From assembly GCA_029339505.1 (NCBI GenBank), contig JAQISU010000210.1:11421501-11485500 (forward strand): a stretch of 64,000 nucleotides of DNA, given 5' to 3'. The notes below the pieces were generated by a model. That model searched no databases. It had not been told where the DNA came from and saw nothing but the letters and a program-made list of their open reading frames with translations. Shown piece after piece: positions 51,601-58,661 of the stretch. The stretch comes from Unio delphinus (lineage: Eukaryota > Mollusca > Bivalvia > Unionida > Unionidae). Position numbers and translations under genes: made by a program. The number at the start of each line of letters is the position of its first letter. Positions within the stretch are counted from its first letter, which is position 1.

Positions 51601-51748
51601 TATTAACCTTTAGTAGTATTAGTATTACCTTTTCCTCCTTATCCTTCTTTTTAGACTTGCTCTTGTCACTTTTGGACAGGGTGGCTGTTGTGAATCCTGT
51701 TACAATGGCCATCAGAAGCAGACATCTATACAGGTATTCAGTCTGCAT
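21339..51748 (-). CDS. CHID1: CHID1, chitinase domain-containing protein 1 (GH18 fold), complete in 11 coding exons
   Basis: Exons in transcript order: 51629-51748, 49557-49709, 47580-47712, 42412-42453, 40200-40306, 36772-36833, 32974-33066, 29666-29764, 27158-27313, 25627-25704, 21339-21480. All borders are GT-AG, all phases agree, and the sum is 1185 nt (394 aa), close to the vertebrate protein. An N-terminal signal peptide is followed by a lysine-rich stretch and a GH18 barrel. Landmarks are [63 protein letters not shown] and [16 protein letters not shown]. At the GH18 catalytic strand the sequence reads [10 protein letters not shown], lacking the aspartates of DGxDxDxE and keeping only the final Glu. 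CHID1 (SI-CLP) binds saccharides and is secreted or lysosomal; no chitinase activity is expected. Convergent with VPS11. Confidence 0.97.
21537..21958. repeat. ~87-bp tandem repeat, 5 copies (CHID1 intron 10)
   Basis: The unit contains ATTACAATCATAATTGCTTT and CCAGATTTACCTCATAGCTG. It begins 57 bp upstream of the exon 11 acceptor. Confidence 0.9.
21959..22624. other. CHID1 intron 10, unique sequence
   Basis: AT-rich; no gene or repeat recognised. Confidence 0.4.
22625..22860. repeat. 52-bp tandem repeat, ~4.5 copies
   Basis: The unit contains TTACAGGTCACATGGCAGAA and CATGTTCAGGGCCTTTGACC. The outer copies are diverged. Confidence 0.9.
22989..23812. repeat. 35-bp minisatellite, ~23.5 copies (CHID1 intron 10)
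   Basis: The unit contains ATTCACTAATATATTACAAG and CCTTTGTATTATAAA. ATTCAC/ATACAC variants recur in blocks, which indicates multi-unit duplications. Confidence 0.95.
23813..24949. other. CHID1 intron 10, mostly unique sequence
   Basis: One structured spot: CTGTGATAACAA (about 24174) and TTGTATCACAG (about 24239) form an inverted pair around 55 bp that also contains GACCA/TGGTC. No gene recognised. Confidence 0.4.
24950..25165. repeat. 25-bp minisatellite, ~8 copies
   Basis: The unit contains ACAAAACTGTCAGTTTGCAA plus GGAAT. All three forward frames are open because the period is not a multiple of 3. Confidence 0.92.
25388..25605. repeat. ~41-bp degenerate repeat, 5-6 copies
   Basis: Copies share GACTTTAAAGAGAGCAAATT and AGCATAAAA. 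It ends about 20 bp from the exon 10 donor. Confidence 0.75.
25627..25704 (-). CDS. CHID1: CHID1 exon 10
   Basis: Bounded by GATTGCAG and GTAAGT. Encodes [18 protein letters not shown] and AEHAFEY, with split codons on both sides. Confidence 0.95.
25786..26000. repeat. 37-bp tandem repeat, ~6 copies (CHID1 intron 9)
   Basis: The unit contains ACACTTGAATACACTCAACA and ATGCACCCATTAGTAAT. Confidence 0.9.
26001..26522. other. CHID1 intron 9, unique sequence
   Basis: No gene or repeat recognised. Confidence 0.4.
26523..26815. repeat. ~38-bp tandem repeat, ~7 copies, diverged
   Basis: Copies share AATATGGTGCTAGACTGCCA and GTAAATGGTGCTAATTTT. Confidence 0.85.
26875..27010. repeat. ~50-bp degenerate repeat, 3-4 copies
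   Basis: Copies share CTTACTGAATGTAGCC or close variants. Confidence 0.65.
27158..27313 (-). CDS. CHID1: CHID1 exon 9
   Basis: Encodes [18 protein letters not shown], then [16 protein letters not shown] and GEPVVGN. The acceptor is CTTGTAG (AG at 27315-27314) and the donor GTGAGT. A SINE is inserted 12 bp upstream of the acceptor dinucleotide. Confidence 0.96.
27327..27544 (-). mobile_element. SINE family B copy next to the CHID1 exon 9 acceptor
   Basis: On the minus strand the head GAGTGGCCGAGTGGTCTAAA (tRNA-Leu/Ser-like A-box) and the B-box GGGTTCGAGTCTC are clear. The core and the ATGGCGTTAAAC tail follow. It lies in the same orientation as CHID1. ACAAGAGAGAT (27316-27326) and ACAAGAGAT (27545-27553) are the likely target duplication, with a 2-bp difference. 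Confidence 0.9.
27585..28391 (-). mobile_element. Solo LTR of the Gmr1-like retrotransposon, in CHID1 intron 8
   Basis: This is the reverse complement, with substitutions and small gaps, of the LTR at 58919-59700. Shared blocks include GGTTGGTTCCAAGGACAAAA and ATATAAACTATGTTTTGGAG in sense. The ends are TGTTAC...GTAACA. GTAT flanks both sides (27581-27584, 28392-28395), a perfect 4-bp target duplication, so the LTR arose by recombination of a full insertion. It lies in the transcriptional sense of CHID1. Confidence 0.93.
28396..29665. other. CHID1 intron 8, unique sequence
   Basis: Short repeats of CATCAATCCAG (28400) and AAAACTGATACCTTG (29140-29190). The minus-strand frame 28875-29114 has no recognised domain and I do not call it a gene. 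Confidence 0.4.
29666..29764 (-). CDS. CHID1: CHID1 exon 8
   Basis: Bounded by TTTCAG and GTCAGT. Encodes [18 protein letters not shown] and [14 protein letters not shown]. The MTYD motif is a conserved GH18 barrel strand. Confidence 0.96.
29905..30752. repeat. 43-bp minisatellite, ~19.5 copies (CHID1 intron 7)
   Basis: The unit contains AAAATAACCATGATTTCTAT and AATAATAAAACCAGGGTACT. A second type has ATCATGGT in place of ACCAGGGT, which makes ACCATGATTT and AAATCATGGT an inverted pair within the unit. Confidence 0.95.
30753..31764. other. CHID1 intron 7, unique sequence
   Basis: No gene or repeat recognised. Confidence 0.4.
31765..32420. repeat. 32-bp minisatellite, ~20 copies (CHID1 intron 7)
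   Basis: The unit contains CAATTAGTACTTATTTAAAT and TTAGTACTTACT, itself two imperfect half-units around TAGTACTTA. Very homogeneous. Confidence 0.95.
32421..32756. other. CHID1 intron 7, unique sequence
   Basis: No gene or repeat recognised. Confidence 0.4.
32757..32890 (-). mobile_element. SINE family B copy, head truncated
   Basis: On the minus strand the core around GGTTCTTTCCAAAG and the tail CTGAAAAATGGCGTTAAACC are followed by CTACAACAACAACAA, suggesting a CAA-type simple tail. The tRNA-like head is missing. Confidence 0.8.
32900..32986. repeat. Duplicated CHID1 exon 7 donor region, 35 bp identical, period 52 bp
   Basis: The 35-bp string at 32900-32934 recurs without change at 32952-32986. 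The second copy contains the last 13 nt of exon 7 and its donor GTGAGT. Confidence 0.95.
32974..33066 (-). CDS. CHID1: CHID1 exon 7
   Basis: Bounded by GTATTTCAG and GTGAGT. Encodes [17 protein letters not shown] and [13 protein letters not shown]. The LVIPP strand is typical of CHID1. Confidence 0.95.
33281..33455. repeat. ~56-bp tandem repeat, 3 copies (CHID1 intron 6)
   Basis: The unit contains ACTGATATAATTACTGTTAC and AAATACTTCATTTGTTAAAT. Confidence 0.9.
33618..33858. repeat. ~21-bp degenerate minisatellite, ~11 copies
   Basis: The unit is near CAGTGCTTGACAGAATCCAA. Related strings recur at 34500-34590 and 34825. Confidence 0.8.
33859..34624. other. CHID1 intron 6, mostly unique sequence
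   Basis: Scattered AAGTGCCTGAC-type remnants at 34500-34590. No gene recognised. Confidence 0.4.
34625..35955. repeat. 38-bp minisatellite, ~34 copies, diverged (CHID1 intron 6)
   Basis: The unit contains GTCATTGGAAGGGTGTACAA and TATTAATGTTCACATGAA. A block of unlike units between about 34690 and 34860 holds unique sequence. Multi-unit duplications are visible around 35220-35420. Confidence 0.92.
35956..36771. other. CHID1 intron 6, unique sequence
   Basis: No gene or repeat recognised. Confidence 0.4.
36772..36833 (-). CDS. CHID1: CHID1 exon 6
   Basis: Bounded by TTAATCAG and GTGAGT. Encodes [20 protein letters not shown]. This is the position of the GH18 catalytic motif, of which only the final Glu remains, as in vertebrate CHID1. 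Confidence 0.94.
37055..37375 (+). mobile_element. SINE family A, near-complete copy
   Basis: The tRNA-like head has AAGTGGTTAGAGCATCTGCC and CTGATGCAGCAGGTC. The B-box is near GGTTTTCAACCC. The conserved core holds GTGACTAGGTGGGACATGAT and GCAGCATGATGCCC, and a CA repeat ends it. This is the reference for the split copy at 6265 and the truncated copy at 54012. Confidence 0.85.
37500..37830. repeat. Degenerate ~30-bp repeat around GATCTCATACAGTA
   Basis: About ten loosely spaced copies of AGATCTCATACAGTATAGAT-like strings. Confidence 0.65.
38028..38265 (-). mobile_element. SINE family B copy, decayed
   Basis: On the minus strand the head near GTGGACAAATGTCTGAGG, the core near GGGTCAGTGATTCTTCCC and the tail CTGAAAAATGACATTAGGCC are followed by GACAACAACAACA. 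Confidence 0.75.
38430..38815. repeat. 30-bp minisatellite, ~12 copies (CHID1 intron 5)
   Basis: The unit contains CAAGTCATCCACAGAAGGAT and ATTTATATAT. Open frames on both strands follow from the period. Confidence 0.9.
39045..39590. repeat. 17-bp minisatellite, ~33 copies (CHID1 intron 5)
   Basis: The unit is ACTGATACACCAATAAA, with short 14-bp units lacking CAC and variants with CAGATA. All three minus-strand frames are open; none is a gene. Confidence 0.95.
39825..40145. repeat. 29-bp minisatellite, ~11 copies (CHID1 intron 5)
   Basis: The unit contains CCAGAAAACACTCCAGTTTA and TAGTCTATA. It ends 55 bp from the exon 5 donor. Confidence 0.93.
40200..40306 (-). CDS. CHID1: CHID1 exon 5
   Basis: Bounded by TTTTTTTAG and GTATGT. 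Encodes [18 protein letters not shown] and [16 protein letters not shown]. Confidence 0.96.
40436..40577. repeat. TTA/ATT trinucleotide microsatellite
   Basis: Interrupted by TTG and GGT units. It gives artefactual poly-Ile and poly-Asn frames on the minus strand. Confidence 0.95.
40578..41034. other. CHID1 intron 4, unique sequence
   Basis: No gene or repeat recognised. Confidence 0.4.
41035..41285. repeat. ~35-bp tandem repeat, ~7 copies
   Basis: The unit contains GGTACAGAACTGTAGACATA and TTGGATGGCATCATT. Confidence 0.9.
41286..41990. other. CHID1 intron 4, unique sequence
   Basis: No gene or repeat recognised. Confidence 0.4.
41991..42130. repeat. ~59-bp repeat, 2.3 copies
   Basis: Copies share GACAGGCCCTATGCACAGGG and CATATTCC.AAACATTCA. 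Confidence 0.85.
42412..42453 (-). CDS. CHID1: CHID1 exon 4 (42-nt small exon)
   Basis: Bounded by ATATTTCAG and GTAGGT. Completes a Gly codon, then encodes [13 protein letters not shown] and the first base of a Val. Without it exons 3 and 5 stay in frame (42 nt is a multiple of 3), so skipping would remove 14 residues only. Confidence 0.9.
42580..42633. repeat. AT dinucleotide microsatellite
   Basis: About 26 AT repeats. Confidence 0.98.
42634..43849. other. CHID1 intron 3, mostly unique sequence
   Basis: Three copies of ATTAGAGTAGAAATT at 43247-43291. No gene recognised. Confidence 0.4.
43850..44540. repeat. ~33-bp minisatellite, ~20 copies, diverged (CHID1 intron 3)
   Basis: The unit contains ATCCATACAACCATCCCTTA and ATGTAATAAACTAT. 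A multi-unit block with AAGAATCCATGAATGCAA is present twice (about 44160 and 44370). Confidence 0.9.
44695..45260. repeat. 37-bp minisatellite, ~16 copies (CHID1 intron 3)
   Basis: The unit contains ACAGAATGAGTACAGACATG and GTATCATACTCAAATAG. A 32-bp form lacking GACAG alternates with it near the right end. Confidence 0.93.
45261..45574. other. CHID1 intron 3, unique sequence
   Basis: No feature recognised between two large arrays. Confidence 0.4.
45575..47535. repeat. 31/33-bp minisatellite, ~61 copies, with ~996-bp higher-order duplication (CHID1 intron 3)
   Basis: The units contain AGCTAAATCTAATAAGTATA followed by TCGAGTCATAAAC or TCAAGTCACAC. Diagnostic variants (AAACTGCTAAATC, ATATAGT, CACACAAGCTAATTC) recur about 996 bp apart, for example 45898 and 46894, or 46378 and 47374. 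The largest array in the window; it ends about 45 bp from the exon 3 donor. Confidence 0.95.
47580..47712 (-). CDS. CHID1: CHID1 exon 3
   Basis: Bounded by TTGTTTCAG and GTAAGT. Encodes [20 protein letters not shown] and PVWLQVK...GEHDIDK, a highly conserved CHID1 block. Confidence 0.97.
47713..48879. other. CHID1 intron 2, mostly unique sequence
   Basis: A ~25-bp repeat near GTGATTAGGGGAAGTAGAAA has three copies at 48045-48130. No gene recognised. Confidence 0.45.
48880..49295. repeat. 45-bp minisatellite, ~9 copies (CHID1 intron 2)
   Basis: The unit contains AAAGGAAGTACAGGGAGAGG and TACTGGTGTAGTAAAAACTG. The period is a multiple of 3, giving long but meaningless minus-strand frames. Confidence 0.93.
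49557..49709 (-). CDS. CHID1: CHID1 exon 2
   Basis: Bounded by CATTACTAG and GTAAAT. Encodes [18 protein letters not shown] to [11 protein letters not shown], 51 codons in phase 0. Its acceptor and first ~24 nt are the template of the adjoining 39-bp minisatellite. Confidence 0.95.
49686..50270. repeat. 39-bp minisatellite built from the CHID1 exon 2 acceptor, ~12 copies, with a ~286-bp duplication
   Basis: The unit (plus strand) contains TTCTTGTCAGCCACCTTGAC and CTAGTAATGAATATGTAAA. The first unit overlaps exon 2: TTCTTGTCAGTTGGCTTGAC is exon, and CTAGTAATG holds the acceptor. A unique block (GTTATGGATTTGGGTCACTG and following) interrupts at 49985-50083 and is repeated at about 50270-50358. 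Confidence 0.92.
50359..50585. other. CHID1 intron 1, unique sequence
   Basis: Open on the minus strand because it joins the neighbouring array frame, but no domain is recognised. Confidence 0.4.
50586..51135. repeat. 30-bp minisatellite, ~18 copies (CHID1 intron 1)
   Basis: Units GCTATTGCTATCAGATCGCA plus TGTCTTGTAT, nearly identical. The period is a multiple of 3, so several frames on both strands are open over 450-660 nt. Not coding, as it lies in an intron. Confidence 0.96.
51300..51445. repeat. 27-bp minisatellite, ~5 copies (CHID1 intron 1)
   Basis: The unit contains GGAGGTAGAATCAATGGGTG and AGGTCAT. Confidence 0.88.
51629..51748 (-). CDS. CHID1: CHID1 exon 1 (start codon and signal peptide)
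   Basis: ATG at 51748 starts [20 protein letters not shown], a signal peptide with hydrophobic core [10 protein letters not shown], then a Ser/Lys-rich stretch ending KEEK. The donor is AAG|GTAATA. Upstream, CTTTTTTTCAG at 51776-51786 looks like an acceptor, so a 5' UTR intron is likely and this exon would begin at 51775. Confidence 0.92.
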
Positions 51749-51829
51749 GACTTACTTGTGAGATGAACTGGTAATCTGAAAAAAAGGAACTGCTACATCA
51801 TCTAGTGTCATACAATACTTATCATATGC

Positions 51830-52215
51830 AGGATTACACTGATATCACATCACACACTACACTTATCATGTGCTGTGCTATTTTTATATAATGTTACATC
51901 ATGAGGTGTCACACACTGTAGTTATCACATACAGAGATATCTATCATGTTACAATATGTAGTGTCATACTGTATTGATTACATGCAGAGCTACATTTCTA
52001 TCATTTTATATCATGTAGTGTCACACACTGTACTGGTCACATACAGAGCTACATTTTTATCATTTTTTTATGTCATGTAGCATCACACATTGTACTTGTC
52101 ATACAGAGAGCTTCATTTCTATCATTTTATGTCATATAATGTCGTACACACTACTTATCACATGCGATGCTATATCTCAATCACACGACATTATGTAGTA
52201 TCATACAGTACTACC
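51830..52215. repeat. ~57-bp degenerate repeat, ~7 copies (CHID1 5' flank)
   Basis: Copies share TCATGTAGTGTCACACACTG and CAGAGCTACATTTCTATCAT. Confidence 0.8.
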
Positions 52216-52324
52216 TGTCTATCATGTTATTCATGAGAATCATTTAGAAGTTATCGTGTCCTTAGAAACTGAGGCCTCTGTTACTGAGGTATTTTCTGAC
52301 TGAGCTGCGTATTTCCAACTAAGT

Positions 52325-52665
52325 CATAAAAAATATATATTTTCAAACCTGGCTGTGTCATAACCAAATATATTTTCCAACCTGGCTGTGTCATAACCAA
52401 ATGTATTTTCCAACCTGGCTGTGTCATAATCAAATATATTTTGCAACCTGGCTGTGTCACAACCAAATGTATTTTCCAACCTGGCTGTGTCACAACCAAA
52501 TGTATTTTCCAACCTGGCTGTGTCATAACCAAATGTATTTTCCAACCTGGCTGTGTCACAACCAAATGTATTTTCCAACCTGGCTGTGTCATAACCAAAT
52601 GTATTTTCCAACCTGGCTGTGTCATAACCAAAGGTATTTTTCAACCTGGCTGTGTGATGACCAGA
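52325..52665. repeat. 33-bp minisatellite, ~10 copies
   Basis: The unit contains AACCAAATGTATTTTCCAAC and CTGGCTGTGTCAT. Confidence 0.95.
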
Positions 52666-53918
52666 GGTACTTCTAAGTTTTTAAGTTTCCAACTAGGTTG
52701 CATATTATCCTTGTAGGTTGTTTCATAACAAGATTTAGTATACAAAAACACTAGGTCATAAACAGAGGTATGGCTTATGAAAATGAAGTCCATAAAAACA
52801 ATTGAGAGTCAGGCAAATATAAAACCATTGTTTCAATTTTTAAAAGCAAGAGTTCAGGACCAAAACTAGGAATTCATGGAAGCAGGAACTCTGTCTTTAA
52901 AGAGACTGCAAAACAATGCACAATGGCTGGTTATCAAATCACTAAACAAAAAGTGTGATGATTAATTTGTTGGAGATGCAACAGGGCACCATTTTAACTT
53001 ATCACTAATACTTATGAAATACTAAATCATACAGGAATCTACATATGAATCATCACTAATTTGAAAAATTTAAGTCCAGATAATCTGTTTTCATTTTACA
53101 TTGATGTGCTACAGTTATACTGGATTAATGCTCTTAGTTTGGGTCCTTTGTTATCTCACTGAAAGGATTTTTCTTTCCAATGTTATAGTGCAAATACTGT
53201 GTCAGCTTTTGGATTAAAATCAGTACACAATTCAGGTCTTTTTAATCTCCAGATATGACATTTTTATAGGCTGGCACTAGTAATCAACAGAGAAACAATC
53301 CGGAAGTTTAAAACTACGGACACATGAACATGAATTACCCCTTCATATTCTTGACTCGAGTCTTGACTTTAAATTTATTACTCAGTTTAAAAACAACAAA
53401 GCAAATACTATTAACCAGTGCATTTAGTAATATGTACTAGCTTTTTTTTTTTAAAAAATGGCGTATATTCCTCAAATTGGAGGGCAGGGCATGGGATACA
53501 ATGTCCTCAAACTGCTGTAATTTTTAACAGCAGCATATATGAAAACAGGTGACAGTCTCTAACAACACTATATATAAAAGAGTTGGGATAATGACATTCA
53601 ATGATATATGTATAATGACATTTTATCATGCAAAAAATTGAATACATGACCATTATTTAGACTGACATTTGCCCCTGGTCTTGCAAAATACTATACATCA
53701 GCGGTCGTACCATGAATCGAAAACTCACGACGAAATCGTATGCCTTGTGGTAAAATACATCCGGGAAAGACCAAATGGGCCTGGTTGCGGTCCTATACAA
53801 ATCCGCAAAGACAAGGAAAGACATGACAAAAAAAGACACGCAAAGACTTATGAAGACCGGACAGCGGCGTTTCAAACTGACGAAACTGGAAGAAAAAATA
53901 AATATACCAAAGACACAA

Positions 53919-53922
<4 letters not shown>
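52666..53922. other. CHID1 5' flank, unique sequence
   Basis: The 53690-53920 stretch has more G and C than its surroundings and runs into the AT microsatellite. I recognise no domain on either strand. Any CHID1 promoter or 5' UTR exon should lie in this region, but no element can be named. Confidence 0.4.

Positions 53923-54010
<88 letters not shown>
53923..54010. repeat. AT dinucleotide microsatellite
   Basis: About 44 AT repeats, directly before a truncated SINE A copy. Confidence 0.98.
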
Positions 54011-54011
<1 letters not shown>

Positions 54012-54016
<5 letters not shown>

Positions 54017-54184
54017 AACAGCAGTCTCTCTATGCGCTAAACATTAAGAGGTTAGTGTTAGGAAGATCGGCTTGGTGTCAGGATAAAGTGACTAGGTGGG
54101 ACATCATGCTACCAGTCTATCACACAGAATAGTTATTATATGACTGAATTTTTTAAAGCTACGTTAAAAATTCAAATCACATAA
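54012..54184 (+). mobile_element. SINE family A copy, 5'-truncated
   Basis: Begins at ACTAACAGCAG and contains GTTAGTGTTAGGAAGATCGG and GTGACTAGGTGGGACATCAT, then TTAAAGCTACGTTAAAAATT. Matches the 3' part of the 37055 copy, with an internal deletion. Confidence 0.75.
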
Positions 54185-54582
54185 ACAAAACCATAATTTG
54201 TTAAAACAATGGAAATTATTTGCAATTTATTTAAGTGTATTCAATGCCGATGCAGAAAGTTCTGAACATATGTTATATTCATATATGAATTATGATTCCG
54301 ATATGTAATCCAAACAAATGGTTCCTCTCAAATAATATCTTAACAAAACATTAAATACATCTGCAGAATGATACAGAAACAGGAAAATCTTAGGAGGAAA
54401 TAAGTGATTACCCACTTCCTCGGCATTCATGCAAAATACTGCTATAGATCGCAATATTGTGTACTCGATCTATCTTGTAATATCTCCAATGTGACAATTT
54501 TCACAATATTTCACTTCACCCAATCATTTAATCAGAAACTACCGCAACCATTTCAACAGTTATATTATTTAGATTAATTTTA
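54185..54582. other. Unique intergenic sequence
   Basis: No gene or repeat recognised. Confidence 0.4.
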
Positions 54583-55352
54583 TATATTGTAAATACCTAT
54601 TTGTATCTATATATATATTTGTATATATATTGTAAATACCTATTTGTATCTATATATATTTGTATATATATTGTAAATACCTATTTGTATCTATATATAT
54701 TTGTATATATATTGTAAATACCTATTTGTATCTATATATATTTGTATATATATTGTAAATACCTATTTGTATCTATATATATTTGTATATATATTGTAAA
54801 TACCTATTTGTATCTATATATATATTTGTATATATATTGTAAATACCTATTTGTATCTATATATATTTGTATATATATTGTAAATACCTATTTGTATCTA
54901 TATATATATTTGTATATATATTGTAAATACCTATTTGTATCTATATATATTTGTATATATATTGTAAATACCTATTTGTATCTATATATATTTGTATATA
55001 TATTGTAAATACCTATTTGTATCTATATATATATTTGTATATATATTGTAAATACCTATTTGTATCTATATATATATTTGTATATATATTGTAAATACCT
55101 ATTTGTATCTATATATATATTTGTATATATATTGTAAATACCTATTTGTATCTATATATATTTGTATATATATTGTAAATACCTATTTGTATCTATATAT
55201 ATTTGTATATATATTGTAAATACCTATTTGTATCTATATATATTTGTATATATATTGTAAATACCTATTTGTATCTATATATATATTTGTATATATATTG
55301 TAAATACCTATTTGTATCTATATATATTTGTATATATATTGTAAATACCTAT
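54583..55352. repeat. 41/43-bp AT-rich minisatellite, ~18 copies
   Basis: The unit contains ATTGTAAATACCTATTTGTA and TCTATATATATTTGTATATA. Units differ by one TA. Confidence 0.95.
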
Positions 55353-56944
55353 TTCTATCTGAGCATATGCCTCTTTTCTTTTTCTCTCCAGCGAAATCAT
55401 AGACCAAGCTCAAAATGACTAGGTTTTTTCTTACATGTAAGATTCAATAGATTTGTAGATATCTATGATTTAGACCGGAAACTTATTTGATAATATTTTC
55501 TTTTCCTGCATACCTCCAACATTTCTAATTGAATGATAAACGTTTAGAAACAAGGCTGTATCGTAGTTTTAATTCCACTAAATGTCGAAAGTACGGATGC
55601 ATGTTTTAAAATCTTGTAATTTGCTACTAATGGTAAATTTTTGGCATAAACGAATAACTAATTTAAAGAAATAATTGTTTGTTTCTAATTGAAGCTAGAA
55701 GGTGTCACAGTTTGTACATTTCTGAAAAGCAAAACAAACATGAATTGTGTTCCTCACATGCACATAAATACACTAATATACTATCACCCACAAGGCGTAT
55801 GAGTGTGTAAGGGAGTATACAGTTTAGCTGTGGAAGATTAAATACATACTTAAAACACGGATTTAGAAAACACATTAAAACACATTAACGATTGGCAATA
55901 TGTAGCGTATAATCTCTGTTGTTTTTTTTAAGGGGTGGGTGGTGGTGGTAGCAAAAAACGAAAGAATGTTAACAAGGGAGATAACAAATTCTCTCTTGAG
56001 ACATCATTTCCCTTAAGTTTACACTGTTCTCTTCCATACAAAAGTAAATGTAATCTTGGTGACAGCCTATTATAACTTTGCATACATGAGGTAGTGAGGA
56101 TTGAATAACATGTAGGAAATGATAATGCTAAAAGTTATTTTGTAAAAATCAATTGGAAGCGACAATGAAAATTGTTCTGCTGATGGATTAAAGCTTATAA
56201 TGGCAAATTTTCATCTATGTCGCCATATTATAACACTATACTACAAGTATATATAAATTTATGGAGTTTTTAACTAACATAAATATTAGTGTACATATGA
56301 GGTTAAATAAATTTACTTTAATATAAGTGTAAAGTCTTTACTGACTGAATGTTATATGTTAGAACAGATATACACTCGACGCAATGTAAATGTTAAATTC
56401 ACAAAAAGAATGATAATACAACTTATCCATGACCCAATCCGGTATAATATTTCAGTTTGGTACATGAAAGAATTCATAATAGACCAACGGATCGTTTCTG
56501 AACAGATATTGTAAACAGGAGAATCACAAAACTATTTGTATACAGTCTCTAACTGAACTCTGGTTAGAGTAATGAAGTCCATAGTACGTGTTTAAATTAT
56601 CAATGCAAGTCACTTGTTCTCTTGACAAAATAAGTTGAAAGATATTTGTATGCTTTTTGTTAGGATAATATATGGATAAGGTTACATCTTTCATAAATTT
56701 GAATGATTTTACACGCAAAGCAAATACAGTTTGAATAGAATCTGGCCTCCGCGTAGATCGAAACAAAAGATTGATTATTATATGTGAAGACAAGCACATT
56801 CTAAATAGAACATGACCTCCTCTACGATTGGAACTAAATATTGTTCATTATATGTGAATATAATTTTCTTTGTGGAAAATATAGACCCTGTTAATAAGGT
56901 TTTGCGTGTCAATTCACGCATCCTCTATTCACACAGTCTCTATT
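55353..56944. other. Unique intergenic sequence
   Basis: A two-copy ~61-bp repeat (AGATTGATTATTATATGTGA and a variant) lies at 56730-56870. No gene recognised. Confidence 0.45.
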
Positions 56945-58650
56945 ATATCTCATCTGAAGTCAAACAGTAATTTAAGCAAGGCACAGTCGGCATATCGCCA
57001 TTGCCACAGTACTGAAACTATTCTTCTGAAAGTAGTTAATAACATTTCATCTGCTTTGGATTGAGGAAATATTACAGTCCTCAACCTCCCTGATTTGTCT
57101 GCAGCATTTGACACAACATACCGCGATATATTACTTCACCGTCTCCAGCATGTATTTTGATCCACAATACAGATTTACTGTGGTTCAAGTCCTACTTAGT
57201 CAGCAGGACACAAATTGTATCTGCAAATGGAATACACTCCAGCCCAGTGGATCTATGGTATGGTGTTCCACAAGGGTCTTTTTCTTGGACCTATTATATG
57301 CATTCGATACACTCAGCCGCTCTCATGTGTCATATATCATCATCCAATGTCTCAATAATTCTACGCTAATGACACCCAGATATTATTTTTTTATTTTATT
57401 TTATGGTTTAAAGCCATTTTTTTCAGCACAATTTAGGCTATACATGGCGGCCAGTATTAGTGGTGGAGGAAGAACCCGGAAAACCCAGGATAGAACCACC
57501 GACCCACGAGAAGCTACTGGCAAGCTTTCTCACTTAACTACATTAGCCGAATCTTACACTCGAACCCACACAGACAGAGGTGAGATGGCAGTGATCCGTA
57601 ACGGACAGCGCTTTAGACCACTCGGCCACTCGGGGCCCCAACACCCAGATATACAAATCGAGCCACCCAACTGAAGTTGATGCAACCATCCAAGGAGTAG
57701 AGTAGAGAGGTGCATTTCTGATGGGAAATCATGAATGATATGTAACAAACTACGGATGAATGATGACAAAACTGAGGCGATTCTGATCACAACACAAAGA
57801 TGTTATCTATTACCTCCTTTATTTCAAACAAAAGATATCAGCAACACCAACATTAAATTTGCACAGTCAGTACAAAACCTAGTTGTTACTCTAGACAGTA
57901 CTCTCACATTGCACCAACATGACATAAACATATGCAAGGCTGCATAGCTTAAGCTGAGACGCATCAAATCCATTCGCAAATATCTTTCAGTTGATGCCAC
58001 TAAAACGTTTGTGTGTTCATTAGTAAATTCAAGACTAAACTACTGTAACTGAATTATGTCTGGTTTGTCTCAATATCTACTTCACAAACTTCAAAACACA
58101 GCTTATTGGATCATCTTTAGAGTACCACGATCAGAGCACACTGCTCTGTAAACTATACTGGCTATCAATTTGATCCAGAATCAAAGACAAAATGTATTAT
58201 CTATGCTACCTTTCACTAACAGACTCTAGTCCAACATACCTATCTGCCCTCACCCATGTGTACACACCAGTAAGATACTTACACACCTCTTCTGACAATC
58301 ATATACTCATTATTCCCACTATAAAAAATAAGATACATCAACCTGGAGCGAATTGTCCATTGAAATTAGATACAAGAACACAGTGATCCCTTTTAAGAAT
58401 GCTCTTAAAACTCACTTTTATCGACTGCAATAGCAAATGTAAAGACCTAATATTTTGTTTCCTACCTTAAATATTGTCAGCATGTTTTTGTTTTCTAATG
58501 TCATGGGGAGTTTCTATTAGTTTTTGTTAGGTTTTTTTTTGGTAGTCATATCATTATATATGTTGTAAAGCGCTTATAGTTTCTAATGATTACACGCTAT
58601 GCAAAGTCTTCACTATCATTATTGTAAATTCGTGCAGTCTCCATTTCAAG
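56945..58650 (+). mobile_element. CR1/L2-like LINE, 5'-truncated and decayed, with nested SINE
   Basis: Reverse-transcriptase motifs appear across shifting frames: YRHCHSTETILLKVVNNI (about 56994), LPDLSAAFDT (about 57087), LWFKSYLVSRTQIVSANG (about 57178), YGVPQGS (about 57262) and YANDTQI (57364 on, a degenerate YADD box). After the SINE come MICNKLRMNDDKTEAILI (57735) and a decayed C-terminal part to about 58435. The 3' end near GTTGTAAAGCGCTTATAG is of the CR1/L2 kind. CAGTCTCTATT at 56934-56944 and 58651-58661 may be the target duplication. The wider flanks are also similar, so a local repeat is possible. Confidence 0.8.
57384..57640 (-). mobile_element. SINE family B, full-length copy nested in the LINE
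   Basis: A perfect 12-bp target duplication, ACACCCAGATAT, flanks it (57372-57383 and 57641-57652). On the minus strand it begins GGGGCCCCGAGTGGCCGAGT, has the B-box GGGTTCGAGTG, the core CAGTAGCTTCTCGTGGGTCG, CTTCCTCCACCACTAATACT and GGCCGCCATGTATAGCC, and ends in an A-rich tail. At 257 bp it is the best reference for the family. Confidence 0.95.
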
Positions 58651-58661
58651 CAGTCTCTATT

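Noticed and set aside
53669..54040. Plus-strand frame of 123 codons upstream of CHID1
   Set aside because: It ends in translation of an AT repeat. The unique part has no recognised domain, and the opposite strand is also open.
57108..57674. Plus-strand frame of 188 codons
   Set aside because: A chance fusion of LINE sequence in the wrong frame with an antisense SINE. The LINE protein motifs are in other frames.
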